This document shows positions 11,071 to 19,984 of a DNA stretch of 64,000 nucleotides, in pieces (within the stretch, counting starts at the first letter, position 1; every line of letters begins with the position of its first letter). Source of the DNA: Miscanthus floridulus (Eukaryota > Streptophyta > Magnoliopsida > Poales > Poaceae); NCBI RefSeq assembly GCF_019320115.1, contig NC_089584.1:105639111-105703110 (forward strand), read 5' to 3'. The notes under the pieces are model-generated. The model was not told the origin of the DNA, did not search any database, and worked only from the letters and a program-made list of their open reading frames with translations. The translations under genes and the position numbers were made by a program.

Positions 11071-12863
11071 TGTCAGCACGAAAATTTGTCCCGTGCCGAG
11101 GGCACACGAGCAAGCCAGAAGGGTCCGCTCGATGGAGCTGAAGATCCACCTAGCTTCAGTGCAAGGATGGTCGATCCTACGCACTCCTCTGGAGACGTGC
11201 CAGTCAATTTGACCCTACAATTGACAAGGAGAGAAAGTTTATCAGTAATTTAGGGTGGAACTTGCCGGTGTTACTAGACAGTCCCGAATGTGCGGCTCTG
11301 AGAGCCGATATGAAAGGAGATCGACTAAATAGTCGATTTTAGCATATTCATAAGAATAAATCAGTTAAAGCTCGTGGGGTTGTATAAGAAGAATCGGTTA
11401 TCGTTTAGGATCATTATTTATACAAATATTGTTCAATGGCAATAAGATGCCAACAATAATTAGTTTATGCTAAGCCAATGACTGTAAGTAACCGAATCCC
11501 TTTTTATATAAAAGAAACAACTCATCACCATTCAACCATTTAATAAAGATAAATCTAATGAACATATTAGATCTCATCTATCGCTATAACCAGTGGGGCA
11601 TGGGGTAGAATCATGTAGGCCGTAGAAACAACAATAGACTCGACGACCTTAACTTATTACTAATATCAGTGGGGCATGAGGCAGAATCATGCAGACCGTA
11701 ATATAATAATAAGATCATGGGGGCTAACACATCTTTCAACCTATCCCTACTTCAACGATCTCATGACGCGAACTGTTCGTGAAAGCACTCGATATCGGCT
11801 AAAACAGCCGATTCAGGCATAGCGCACAGTTAAGGTCATGCCCTCTCAGGAATAGATCTACCAAGTAACGATCCCCACTCCATGGTGCTAATAGTGGGGT
11901 GTGAGGCAGAATCACATAGGCCATGATAATGAGCTATGGAACGGTTTTCGCTAGCCAATAGATCTACTTAAGATCAGACGTGCCTTAACTGCACACTATG
12001 CACGATTAAGATTGACATAGATCAGCTGATAAAACATAACTCATCATTTAAAGTATAGATTAGATCAAATTTAGATTAACAAACGATAGGTTAAACAGAA
12101 TATAAGGCTGATCTAAATCAATCCCAATCGGGCGAAGTGATATTGCTGTAATTAAATAAATAATGGAAAGCAATAAGTAATATCGGTAACTTAATGAATC
12201 TATCCGAAGGAATGCCACCCGTAGATAGAGCCGATAACTAGACCTTAATCTAGTTTGAGCAGTGGGGGTCGATTGGATCGATACAACCTTACTTGAAGTA
12301 GACAAAAATCGATAACTAGCTTATACTAGAGTCACTGTAGAGGTCGACCAGATCGATGCAGCCGTATGAATAGAAGTATAAGCCATGACGGTACTTACAG
12401 ACAAGCAGTGGAGGTTGACCGGATCGATGCAGCCATACTCGCTGAAGAACTCACCGAGATCTACTCTACTCCTACTCCTAAGGGGTGACCAGAGTCAAAA
12501 AAGTAACTTGTATTTAATTGATTGTGTGTCTTTTACAATAGCCGGGGTCCAATATTTATACCCAGAACCTACGCATGAATCCTACTTAAGCACGACTCAT
12601 TACATTTTTTGGCCTAAGAGAAAACATTCCTAATTTAAGATAACTTAGACTCTAATCTTTCCCTTTTTGTAGAGTCCAACATGCTTTGTCTCGGTGCCGA
12701 TTGTAGCCTTTATCGTTATCTGCTGGCGCTATCTGAAGAAAGTCGATTCTAGTGTTGCATTCGAATAAGCTAAAATCGATCTGTACGTAATTGATTCCTT
12801 GAAGACATGATCTTGGGAGATTTTAAGTCCCTATGATTCTTCTTCCAAATTTAGGTGTAAACA
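11071..12863 (-). mobile_element. LTR of the Tat-like gypsy element (1.8 kb)
   Basis: In plus coordinates it opens TGTCAGCACG and closes GGTGTAAACA, i.e. TGTTTACACC...CTGACA in the element's own direction. A gag start follows on the minus strand, so it is the 5' LTR. Internally it has several copies of an AGTGGGGCATGGGGCAGAATCA-like segment (about 11,590, 11,665 and 11,893) and repeated AGATCGACC-type motifs near 12,260-12,430. The outer edge abuts the left arm of the MULE inverted repeat, into which this element seems to have inserted. Confidence 0.75.
11590..11935. repeat. three short direct repeats within the LTR
   Basis: The segment CAGTGGGGCATG(A/G)GG(C/T)AGAATCA recurs at about 11,592, 11,670 and 11,894 (the last as tagtggggtgtgaggcagaatca). 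Spacing is irregular, so it is not a clean tandem array. It may be LTR regulatory sequence; its role is unknown. Confidence 0.55.
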
Positions 12864-12966
12864 TGTTTTCTACTGTTGCCCGACCCATAAGGTGAGATTC
12901 AAACTGTTTTGATTCGACTGGATGTTTACATTGTGGTTTGTAGTGAAGATTGATCCTTTCCTCTTG

Positions 12967-13318
12967 CTTGTAGCGCAAAGGCTTGGGCTGTCCCTTTTTT
13001 AAATGGGAGAAGAAGTATATCTAACATGTTGAGTCTTTGAAGAAGGAGGACATGGGATTTTCTCAGCATCTGATGCCGCAGGAGCAAGCAAGTGCCTCCA
13101 ATGCTGAGCAAGTTGTGGAATCCAAAGAGGAGGAAGCAGCCGTAGGGATGAAAAAGGAAAGAGGCATTGTTATTGATGCTGATATTGTGAAACATTTGCA
13201 AACCTTGGTAAGAACTGGTAACAACTTAGTTAGGTTGATGCAACTGACTTGTTTCATGGCTCTATGTATTACCTTGTTGCTATTCTTGATCCTGGTTGTA
13301 ATCACCATTAAGGTCTAA
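12967..13318 (+). pseudogene. GRF-type finger/membrane protein, exon 2 only (left arm)
   Basis: Plus-strand copy of the second exon of the gene at 15,838-16,549. It reads GLGCPFFKWEKKYI, then a stop where the other arm has Glu, then HVESLKKEDMGFSQHL, ending in a hydrophobic segment (CFMALCITLLLFLILVV) and ITIKV-stop. It keeps the cysteine of the C-x-F-F-K-W motif, which the right arm has lost (tyrosine there). Exon 1 is absent, so it cannot make the full protein. Confidence 0.7.
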
Positions 13319-13785
13319 ATGTGTACGGATGAATGACTAAGTTATGAAGTTCTATGCAATTTGAAGGTGTATTGTCTAAAATGTGAATGTGAGTTTGCAA
13401 TTTTTCTCTCATCTTGAAAAATGAAAGAAATCCAAACTAATTTCAACAAGCATAGAGTGTACACAGAAAATTAACTAATAATCCAAAGATGCTTTGATAT
13501 CATTCTAGTGAACTGGAGCATTGTTTTGCAACCAAAGCATACATATAGTTTTGCTGGTATAGCATACCAAAAGCCATATACAAAAGATAGGAAATCTATA
13601 GTTTGTTTCCTAATGTTTGCAGCTGAAACATTCACACAGTTTTGTAATGTTTTGAGCTAAAACATTCACATAGTTATACTTAACCAAAAGGTCATCTTTC
13701 TGCTGTACAAAAGGCAGAAAAAATGTACATGCACTTAGAGTTTTTGCATGATTTACCATTTCACGCACATCATTACTTGTCCTCT

Positions 13786-14610
13786 TCAACCAATAGCACC
13801 ATCAGGATTGTCCATTACAGCAGAAACCTTCTTATGGGATGTTTTCTTCTTGCCAGCAGCAGTCTTCTTTGTAGCAGTTGTTTTCTTCATAGCAGTGGAC
13901 CTTGATCTCCTAGCCTTTGTTGCAGTAGTGGGTGGAACTAGCCTAGCTGCTGGTTGGTTAGACAATATGAAGCTTGAAATGGAAGTGGTTCTTTTTCTAG
14001 TAATCTACTATGTGATGACTAAGAATGGAGATGATTAGTTTGAATGAGATGCTTGGTGATCTAGAGGAATTAAATGATAGTGACACTAACCTCTACTTGC
14101 ATCTTGGACATCATGGTACTTGATAACTGGGACATCATTGGCATGTTAGTTTCTCCAAACATGGAAACCTGTAACATAAAATTGACAACTTAGATAAGAC
14201 ATACTAGTACAATGTGTTGTCACATGAGCAGTTACCTGACTAATCACTGGCATAGAAGTTTGAACTGGCATCATTGCCATGTCACTATAATCTTCAGTTA
14301 CAGCTTCCTCAAAAAACTCTTCAGTTTGAACTGGCATAGAAGTTTGAACTGGCATCATTGCCATGTCACTATAATCTTCAGTTACAACTTCCTCAAAAAA
14401 CTCTTCAGTTTGAACTGGCATAGAAGTTTGGATCCTCTGTGCAGGTATGTTGGGTTTTAGTCTAGCCTTTCTCATGCTACATGTGGCCCTGTTATGTCCT
14501 TTGTCTCCACAGTATCTACATGTCATTTGAATTCTATGCTTTGTCAACCTTGGTCCATGACTACCTTGTACCTCATATGGCTGCTTCTTCCTTGATTTAG
14601 GAGGCCTTCC
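13786..14610 (-). pseudogene. MULE transposase C-terminus (left arm)
   Basis: The minus strand begins at the arm's inner edge with GRPPKSRKKQPYEVQGSH, then CRYCGDKGHNRATC, an intact CX2CX4HX4C zinc knuckle, and LKPNIPAQR. Next come tandem PVQTEEFFEE/DYSDMAMM units, a probable intron, and a Lys-rich tail (KKTTATKKTAAGKKK) ending NPDGAIG-stop at 13,786. R/K-G-R-P followed by a CCHC knuckle is typical of the end of MuDR-type transposases. The catalytic DDE/SWIM part is missing, so it is a fragment. Confidence 0.75.
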
Positions 14611-14634
14611 AAATATCTACTGGTGAAGAAAGTT
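14611..14634. other. 24-bp spacer at the centre of symmetry
   Basis: Unpaired sequence between the two arms; the last paired bases are AGGAGGCCTTCC on the left and GGAAGGCCTCCT on the right. A hairpin transcript would carry this as a short loop. Confidence 0.9.
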
Positions 14635-15376
14635 GGAAGGCCTCCTAAATCAAGGAAGAAGCAGCCATATGAGGTACAAGGTAGTCATGGACCAAGGTTG
14701 ACAAAGCATGGAATTCAAATAACATGTAGATACTATGGATACAAAGAACATAACAAGGCTACATGTAGCATGAGAAAGGATGGACTAAAACCCAAGATAC
14801 CTACACAGAGGACACAAACTTCTATGCCAGTTCAAACTGAAGAGTTTTTTGAGGAAGCTGCAACTGAAGATTATAGTGACATGGCAATGATGCTAGTTCA
14901 AACTTCTATGCCAGTGATTAGTCAGGTAACTGCTCATGTGACAATACATTGTACTAGTATGTCTTATCTAAGTTGTCAATTTTATGTTACAGGTTTCCAT
15001 GTTTGGAGAAACTGACATGCCAATGATGTCCTAGTTATCAAGTACCATGATGTCCTAGATGCAAGCAGAGGTTAGTGTCACTGTCATTTAATTCCTCTAG
15101 ATCACCCAGCATCTCATTCAAACTAATCATCTCCATTCTCAGTCATCACTGAGTAGATTACTAGAAAAAGAACCACTTCCATTTCCAAGATTCATATTGT
15201 CTAACCAACCAGCAGCTAGGCTAGTTCCACCCACTACTGCAACAAAGGCTAGGATATCAAGGTCCACTGCTATGAAGAAAACAACTGCTACAAAGAAGAC
15301 TGCTGCTGGCAAGAAGAAAACATCCCACAAGAAGGTTTCTGTTGTAATGAACAATCCTGATGGTGCTATTGGTTGA
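14623..15376 (+). pseudogene. MULE transposase C-terminus (right arm)
   Basis: Reads KKVGRPPKSRKKQPYEVQGS, then a knuckle in which the second cysteine is tyrosine (CRYYGYKEHNKATC), LKPKIPTQR and PVQTEEFFEE/DYSDMAMM. A splice-like junction near 14,990 leads to a tail with stops, ending in the Lys-rich KKTTATKKTAAGKKK and NPDGAIG-stop at 15,376. The loss of the knuckle cysteine and the missing catalytic region mean it is nonfunctional. The start of the frame lies partly in the spacer, so this copy was created by the rearrangement rather than by its own promoter. Confidence 0.7.
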
Positions 15377-16290
15377 AGAGGACAAGTAATGGTGTGTGTG
15401 AAATTGTAAATCATGCAAAAACTCTAAGTGCATGTTCATTTTTTCTGTCTTTTGTATAGCAGAAAGATGACCTTTTGGTTAGGTATAACTATGTGAATGT
15501 TTTAGCTCGAAACATTACAAAACTGTGTGAATGTTTCAGCTGCAAACATTAGGAAATAAACTATAGATTTCCTATCTTTTGTATATGGCTTTTGGTATCC
15601 TATACTAGCAAAACTATATGTATGCTTTGGTTGCAAAACAATGCTCTAGTTCACTGAAATGATATCAAAGCATCTTTGGATTTTAGTTAATTTTCTATGT
15701 ACACTCTATGCTTGTTGAAATCAGTTTGGATTTCTTTCATTTTTTAAGATGAGAGAAAAATTGCAAACTCACATTCACATTTTATACACCTTCAAATTGC
15801 ATAGAACTTCATAACTTAGTCATTTATCCGTACACATTCAGACCTTAATGGTGATTACAACTAGGATCAAGAACAGCAACAAGGTAATACATAGAGCCAT
15901 GAAACAAATCAGTTGCATCAACCTAACTAAGTTATCACCAGTTCTAACCAAGGTTTGCAAAAGTTTCACAATATCAGCATCAACAACAATGCCTCTTTCC
16001 TTTATCATCCCTACAGCTACTTCCTGCTCTTTGGATTCCACAACTTGCTTGGCATTAGAGGCACTTGCTTGCTCCTGCGGCATCAGATGTTGAGAAAATC
16101 CCATGCCCTCCTTCTTCAAAGACTCAACATGTTCGATATACTCCTTCTCCCATTTGAAAAAGGGATAGCCCAAGCCTTTGCGCTACAAGCAAGAGGAAAG
16201 GATCAATCTTCATTGCAAAGTGCAATGTAAACATCCAGTCAAATCAAAACAGTTTGAATCTCACCTTGTGGGCCGGGCAACAGTAGAAAA
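14635..16290 (-). repeat. right arm of the MULE inverted repeat
   Basis: Inverted copy of 12,866-14,610, running from the transposase C-terminus across the convergent intergenic region to the GRF gene's intron 1 and the end of exon 1. Sequence beyond 16,290 has no partner in the left arm. Confidence 0.9.
15377..15837. other. convergent 3' intergenic region of the MULE (right arm)
   Basis: Noncoding sequence between the transposase stop and the GRF gene stop, with AACATT-rich repeats such as TGTTTCAGCTGCAAACATT. It is mirrored at 13,319-13,785 in the left arm. Confidence 0.7.
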
Positions 16291-16549
16291 TCTCACCATC
16301 GCTCCAGGGTTGCTTCGAAACACGCCGAACCACCTGCCACTTGTGGCATTCTGTGCACCTAATCAGTGGAACATCACCTGGTTTACCCAAATCTGCAGCG
16401 GAGGAGCTAGAATCTTGAGGGAACATCGGGGATTTGAGAAAGACACCACCGTCTGGCGTCGTTTGAAATCCAAGGACAACGGCTTTGAAGGGAAGGGAGA
16501 GGAAGGGGTGAAGAACGAGGGAATGGAAAGGATAGGGGGCTATCGACAA
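15838..16549 (-). CDS. GRF-type zinc finger protein with C-terminal membrane segment
   Basis: Two exons: 16,549-16,265 and 16,182-15,838, with an 82-bp intron bounded by GTGAG and TTGTAG. Joined in phase they give about 209 residues without an internal stop. Residues 60-100 have CTECHKWQVVRRVSKQPWS, then FYCCPAHK and, past the splice, YPFFKWEKEYIEHVE. This resembles plant GRF-type fingers (C-x2-C...C-P...C-x-F-W-x-W); the last cysteine is tyrosine here but cysteine in the left arm. A C-terminal hydrophobic run of about 24 residues looks like a membrane anchor. It occupies the mudrB position, convergent with the transposase, and its promoter would lie in the terminal repeat. Whether it is a MULE gene or a captured host gene is open. 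Confidence 0.65.
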
Positions 16550-16554
16550 AAAAT

Positions 16555-16768
16555 GATTGGCAAAGGGCCCTCACGTGCTACTCACTTGACCTATGGACAC
16601 GGTGACTGCTGACATGTATTGCCACGTACAATCTATTCCCCAAACGGAGGGATATGGACCTAAATGACACAACTTAAAAAGTTTATGTACTCAAATCTGC
16701 ACTTTCAGAGTTAATGGACCTGAATGACACATCACAAAAAGTTGATGGACCTATGGTGCATTTATCTC
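16555..16768 (-). repeat. terminal-inverted-repeat-like end of the MULE
   Basis: Read inward from 16,768 the sequence is GAGATAAATGCACCATAGG, then TCCATCAACTTTTTGTG and further GGTCCAT...GTCATTCAGG repeats. GAGATAA-type ends followed by such repeats are usual in grass MULEs. No partner end is present because the left arm is truncated. The 9 bases outside (tttatatat) cannot be checked for a target duplication. Confidence 0.55.
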
Positions 16769-16803
16769 TTTATATATTGTCCATTCCATTTGAAGTAATA
16801 AAT

Positions 16804-17062
16804 TACTCCCTCCACCTTACAAAGAGTGTTATTCTCATTTTCTGAGAAGTCAAACAATTTTAACTTTAATCAAATATATATAAAAAAATATTAATATTTA
16901 TAATACATAACTAATATAATTAGGCGAATCACTGAATATATTTTTAAAATAAATCTATTTTGAGTACAAATGTTGTAAATATTGCCTATAAACCTAGTTT
17001 TTTTTAGAAGAGCCTATAAATCTAGTTAAATTAAAGAAAATTTGACCAACGCTCTTTTTTGC
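16804..17062. mobile_element. Stowaway-like MITE, right end degenerate
   Basis: Begins at a TA followed by CTCCCTCCACCTTACAAAG, the form of Stowaway (Tc1/mariner) ends, and has an AT-rich interior of about 250 bp. The far side (GACCAACGCTCTTTTTT) matches only loosely, so the second terminal repeat is eroded. Confidence 0.5.
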
Positions 17063-17261
17063 GATCTGCACTTTGCCAGGGGAAAGATGGGTGGTGGGGT
17101 TTGGGCTCCGATCCACGCCGTTCCAAGGCCTTTCAAATGAGCCCAAAAATATTGGGCCCGATAAAACCCATCGAATGAGCAGACGAGGCCTTTCTAAGTG
17201 GACTTCAGAATCAAATCAAATCCCAAAATTCCATCTCCAGTTCTCCACCTGCCCGCCTCCG

Positions 17262-18112
17262 ATGACCCTAGCTGGAGCCTGTCGCCGCCGGCGACCACCG
17301 TGACCCCATCTCCCTCTCTTCGTCCTCGTCCAGGGGCGGATTCAGTGGTGGGGCGGGGGCTCAAGCCCCCCTACCCAAACCGAATCAGTGCAAATTACTG
17401 TAGAGTCCATATGAATTTTTATGTAAAGTTTTATAATGTAAAGGAGTTAAGACTTAAGATCAAGTATGAGTGTTATTTTGTCCCCTTAAAATATTTTCTG
17501 GATCCGCTGGTGTCCTCGTCCTCCTAATCTTCTCCACTCCAATCCCACTCGCTTCGGCGCTCCGCGTCCCGCTGCGCCAGGCAGCCACCCTCGTCTCCCT
17601 CTCCCATTCGCTCCTCTCCCGCGTCGCCGCCACACGTGCCGCCCGTGGGGACGCCGCGGCGGCCGCACGCATCCGGCGAATCGCTTCCTTGCTGTGGTCC
17701 CGTGGCGCGTGGGGACTCGGCTGGGACTACCTCCGCCACTACGCCTTCTCATCTGCCACCGGACGGCCTCTCCTGCGCGGCCGCCGCCTCTCGTCTCATC
17801 GCCGCTGCCGCGGAGGCCTCGCGCCTACGTTCCGCCACTGACGCTGCGCAGTGGATGCGCTGCCACTACGGCGACATCCGCGACGCCGCCGCGCAGCTCC
17901 TGAACGGCCTTCTCCTCGCCTTCTCCGAAGAGGTAACTGACCTACTCACTCGTGGTGCCTCTGATTCACACATTGCTCTGTCGATGTGGGAAGTGGAGGA
18001 AGGGGAATTGCTGAAGGATTGTCTGGAAGTGGGAGCTAAGGACTTATAGGGTTTGCTTGTCATTGCCAAAGATCTCTTCGCTGGTGTTTGAAGGACTTCT
18101 ACGCAGCATAGT
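17262..18112 (+). pseudogene. GC-rich host-gene relic, unrecognised family
   Basis: Upstream sequence has AGCCCA and TGGGCCCG motifs, common in promoters of plant housekeeping genes. The body is GC-rich like grass first exons. One frame reads RVPLRQAATLVSLSHSLLSR, ARIRRIASLLWSRGAWGLGW and DYLRHYAFSS. After a one-base shift near 17,745 it continues SCAAAASRLIAAAAEASRLR, QWMRCHYGDIRDAAAQLLNG and LLLAFSEE, then a GTAACT donor-like site. Further on, WEVEEGELLKDCLEVGAKDL meets a TAG, beyond which GLLVIAKDLFAG stays open. The frameshift, the stop, and an hAT MITE at 17,331 in the 5' part suggest a pseudogene. I do not recognise the family. Confidence 0.5.
17331..17512. mobile_element. 182-bp hAT-type MITE with perfect 8-bp target duplication
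   Basis: Terminal repeats CAGGGGCGGATTCAG and CTGGATCCGCTGGTG are imperfect inverted copies. They are flanked by TCCTCGTC on both sides (17,323-17,330 and 17,513-17,520). An 8-bp duplication and CAGGG ends are diagnostic of hAT elements. It has no coding capacity and sits in the 5' coding or leader part of the GC-rich gene relic. Confidence 0.9.
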
Positions 18113-19804
18113 GAGCTCTGAGGTTTGGTGACTTTAAGTTGCCTTTTTCTGGTCTTTTTCAGGAACTCACGCATGCTTGTGTAATCTAGTTTACTTTAGA
18201 AATCTGGATCTTGACCCATATTGTACATAAACTAAATCCTTGTGATATCACTGTTGTGTCCGCTACTAATGGGAGTTGAATTTTGAGCTGTGCATAATCG
18301 CTAATCTGAATCCATTTGTTATCATGGCGCTAACAATAACTTTGGCCCTTTGTTTTTTCTTAACGCACATACTATTTTATCGATTTAGTGGAAAATGTTG
18401 GGCATGAAATTGTCCTATGCAAACATAAATATTGGATAGAGATAATATAAGATGTAGTTATTCCCCAGTTAGGTATTCAAATAAAGGCCGCTATTTGCAT
18501 TGTGGATTTTGAATGAAAGAGCTTAGGATATGCCTTTTTTTTTTTGTAATAGGAGCTCATACTTTCCATCTAGAAAAGGATGGTTCTGTTGCCAAGAATT
18601 TAATATATAAAAAAGATGAACCACCCAGGCTGCCCACAATATGTCCTACAACTGCCTGTCCGATTTATGCATGCTTAACTTTTCTGTACCATTGAACAAA
18701 TTCACATTAGTTAGTACAGGCAGCTATCTGGCATTTGGTATATTGGGACCTAGAAATATTATGTGATAAGTGGACGGGGAACCTTCTGTGATGGGTGGTT
18801 CAGTTAGTGCCTAAATTATCAGATGGCTTGCCACCGGCTGATCCGAAATTATACCGTCAAGCTCTCAACTGAAGATTCATGCTAAGTAAAAAATACGACT
18901 TATCAACATTGATTAAATTAGACCATGATGGTAATAGAAATTCCTGTTACTTATCAAATTGATTCGGAGAAAGAGATAAAAATTATTTTGTATAAATGGC
19001 ACCAATCGAATTACATAGCCATGAGAAGCTCAGTTATTCCCTTTATGAAATGTTCCGCCAGAAGAAAAAGGTCTTCTCAAACCAATTATAATTACAAAAT
19101 TTTGTTACAGCATGTTATAATTTCAGTCTTGACGAAGAATATTTTTGCGAATGATGTTATATTATTTTATGAGTCAGCGCCATGAGTAATCACAATTCAC
19201 AGCACGCTAACCAAAGCAGGGAGAATAGAAAAAGAAAATTCAGAATTTTGGCTGTGTGCTGCAATGTTCATGAACATATCAGATCCAACTGTCTCATTGG
19301 ACCCACTCCCAAAATATCAAAACTCTGCTTGGTGATACTGCCTGTAAGTTAATATATCTTATGATATTCAACAAGTTTTATTGTAAATATAGGAGAAAAG
19401 TTAATTTTATTGATATTCAAACTTATGAAAATAAATCTATTGTATCTTGAATCCAAAGTTTGTGAGATCTGCATGCATATTATTTCAATTGCTGGCAGAG
19501 GAAAACCACATGGCAAATATTCCTCTTCATTTCATTAGATCAATGAGCTTTATGTAGAATCCATCACCTGGATACAGGATACCCAAAAATACTGGTTGGT
19601 TCCCATGTAAACTTGAAAAATGCCTTAACTCTTACCTTCAGGGGGGCGCAAAATAGGGCATATTTGCTGACCCGAAAGCAATTCTGATCTTTTTATAAGC
19701 TTACATTCAGGGTTGCTAACTGTTTGTTAACATTTTTTTAGCCAGTCCCATACACGTAAACATCACCTACTGTGCACTTCGGTGTACTTTATGATTGAAA
19801 AATA
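18113..19804. other. AT-rich stretch without supported features
   Basis: It has moderately AT-rich sequence with a T10 run near 18,537 and short open frames that show no recognisable protein. It may include intron or 3' untranslated sequence of the preceding gene relic. I see no LTR, terminal repeat or RNA gene. Confidence 0.5.
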
Positions 19805-19897
19805 GTCTCTCGGTTTCAAAATGTTAGCTGTTTTAGTTTTGTCTTAATTCAGACTTCTCTAACTTTGACCAAGTTTGTAGAAAAATGCATCAACATC

Positions 19898-19917
19898 AAA
19901 TTAGTTTCATTAAATAT
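19898..19917. repeat. 20-bp target-site duplication of the LINE, left copy
   Basis: AAATTAGTTTCATTAAATAT is repeated without mismatch at 23,231-23,250 and brackets the RTE element. Confidence 0.95.
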
Positions 19918-19984
19918 CAACAACAACAACAACAACAAAGCCTTTAAGTCCCAAACAAGTTGGGGTAGGTTAGAGTTGAAACCC

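Larger units (their letters stand above)
2861..12863 (-). mobile_element. composite remnant of Tat-like Ty3/gypsy element(s), minus strand
   Basis: The right LTR (11,071-12,863), leader, gag, protease and pol tail run leftward. Antisense ORF relics lie beyond the pol tail, as in Tat-lineage elements that carry an extra gene on the opposite strand. The reverse transcriptase, RNase H and most of the integrase are missing. Two separate pol 3' ends (3,365-3,812 and 5,588-5,860) and two antisense-ORF 3' ends (2,861-3,131 and 5,037-5,354) show that either two elements abut or one was partly duplicated. No matching left LTR is present; the left side is cut by the copia-like LTR ending at 2,860. Tat assignment is from antisense-gene layout and integrase-tail motifs. 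Confidence 0.75.
12866..14610 (+). repeat. left arm of the MULE inverted repeat
   Basis: Reverse complement of 14,635-16,290. It is about 90 bp longer, largely because the transposase tail contains an additional copy of an 84-bp unit encoding PVQTEEFFEE...DYSDMAMM. The arm begins inside the region next to the splice donor of the GRF gene, so it lacks that gene's exon 1 and the terminal repeat. Confidence 0.9.
12866..16768 (+). mobile_element. inverted duplication of the 3' half of a MuDR-like MULE
   Basis: Left arm 12,866-14,610 and right arm 14,635-16,290 are inverted copies meeting at a 24-bp spacer (14,611-14,634). Each arm holds the 3' end of a MULE transposase gene pointing outward from the centre and a convergent GRF-finger gene pointing back toward it. 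This is the arrangement of convergent mudrA and mudrB in maize MuDR. Only the right side continues into the first exon of the GRF gene and a terminal-repeat-like end (16,555-16,768). The left arm is cut at 12,866 by the Tat LTR. Transcription across it would give a long hairpin RNA. Arms are highly similar by eye, with one extra internal repeat unit in the left arm. Confidence 0.85.

Noticed and set aside
11002..11149. Longer gag start reading into the LTR
   Set aside because: The upstream extension crosses the primer-binding region and LTR edge, so the later ATG at 11,002 is the likelier start.
13748..15439. Frames opposite the Lys-rich transposase tails (for example 13,748-14,038 plus and 15,139-15,414 minus)
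   Set aside because: They are reverse-strand readings of the Lys/Thr-rich transposase tail in each arm; their hydrophobic character comes from complementing AAG/AAA codons.
17486..17752. Several overlapping frames on both strands
   Set aside because: High GC lowers stop frequency in all frames; only one plus-strand path gives a plausible protein and fits the upstream promoter-like motifs.
18880..19200. Possible organelle DNA insertion
   Set aside because: The AT-rich composition and a short open frame looked plastid-like at first, but I could not identify any plastid or mitochondrial gene in it.
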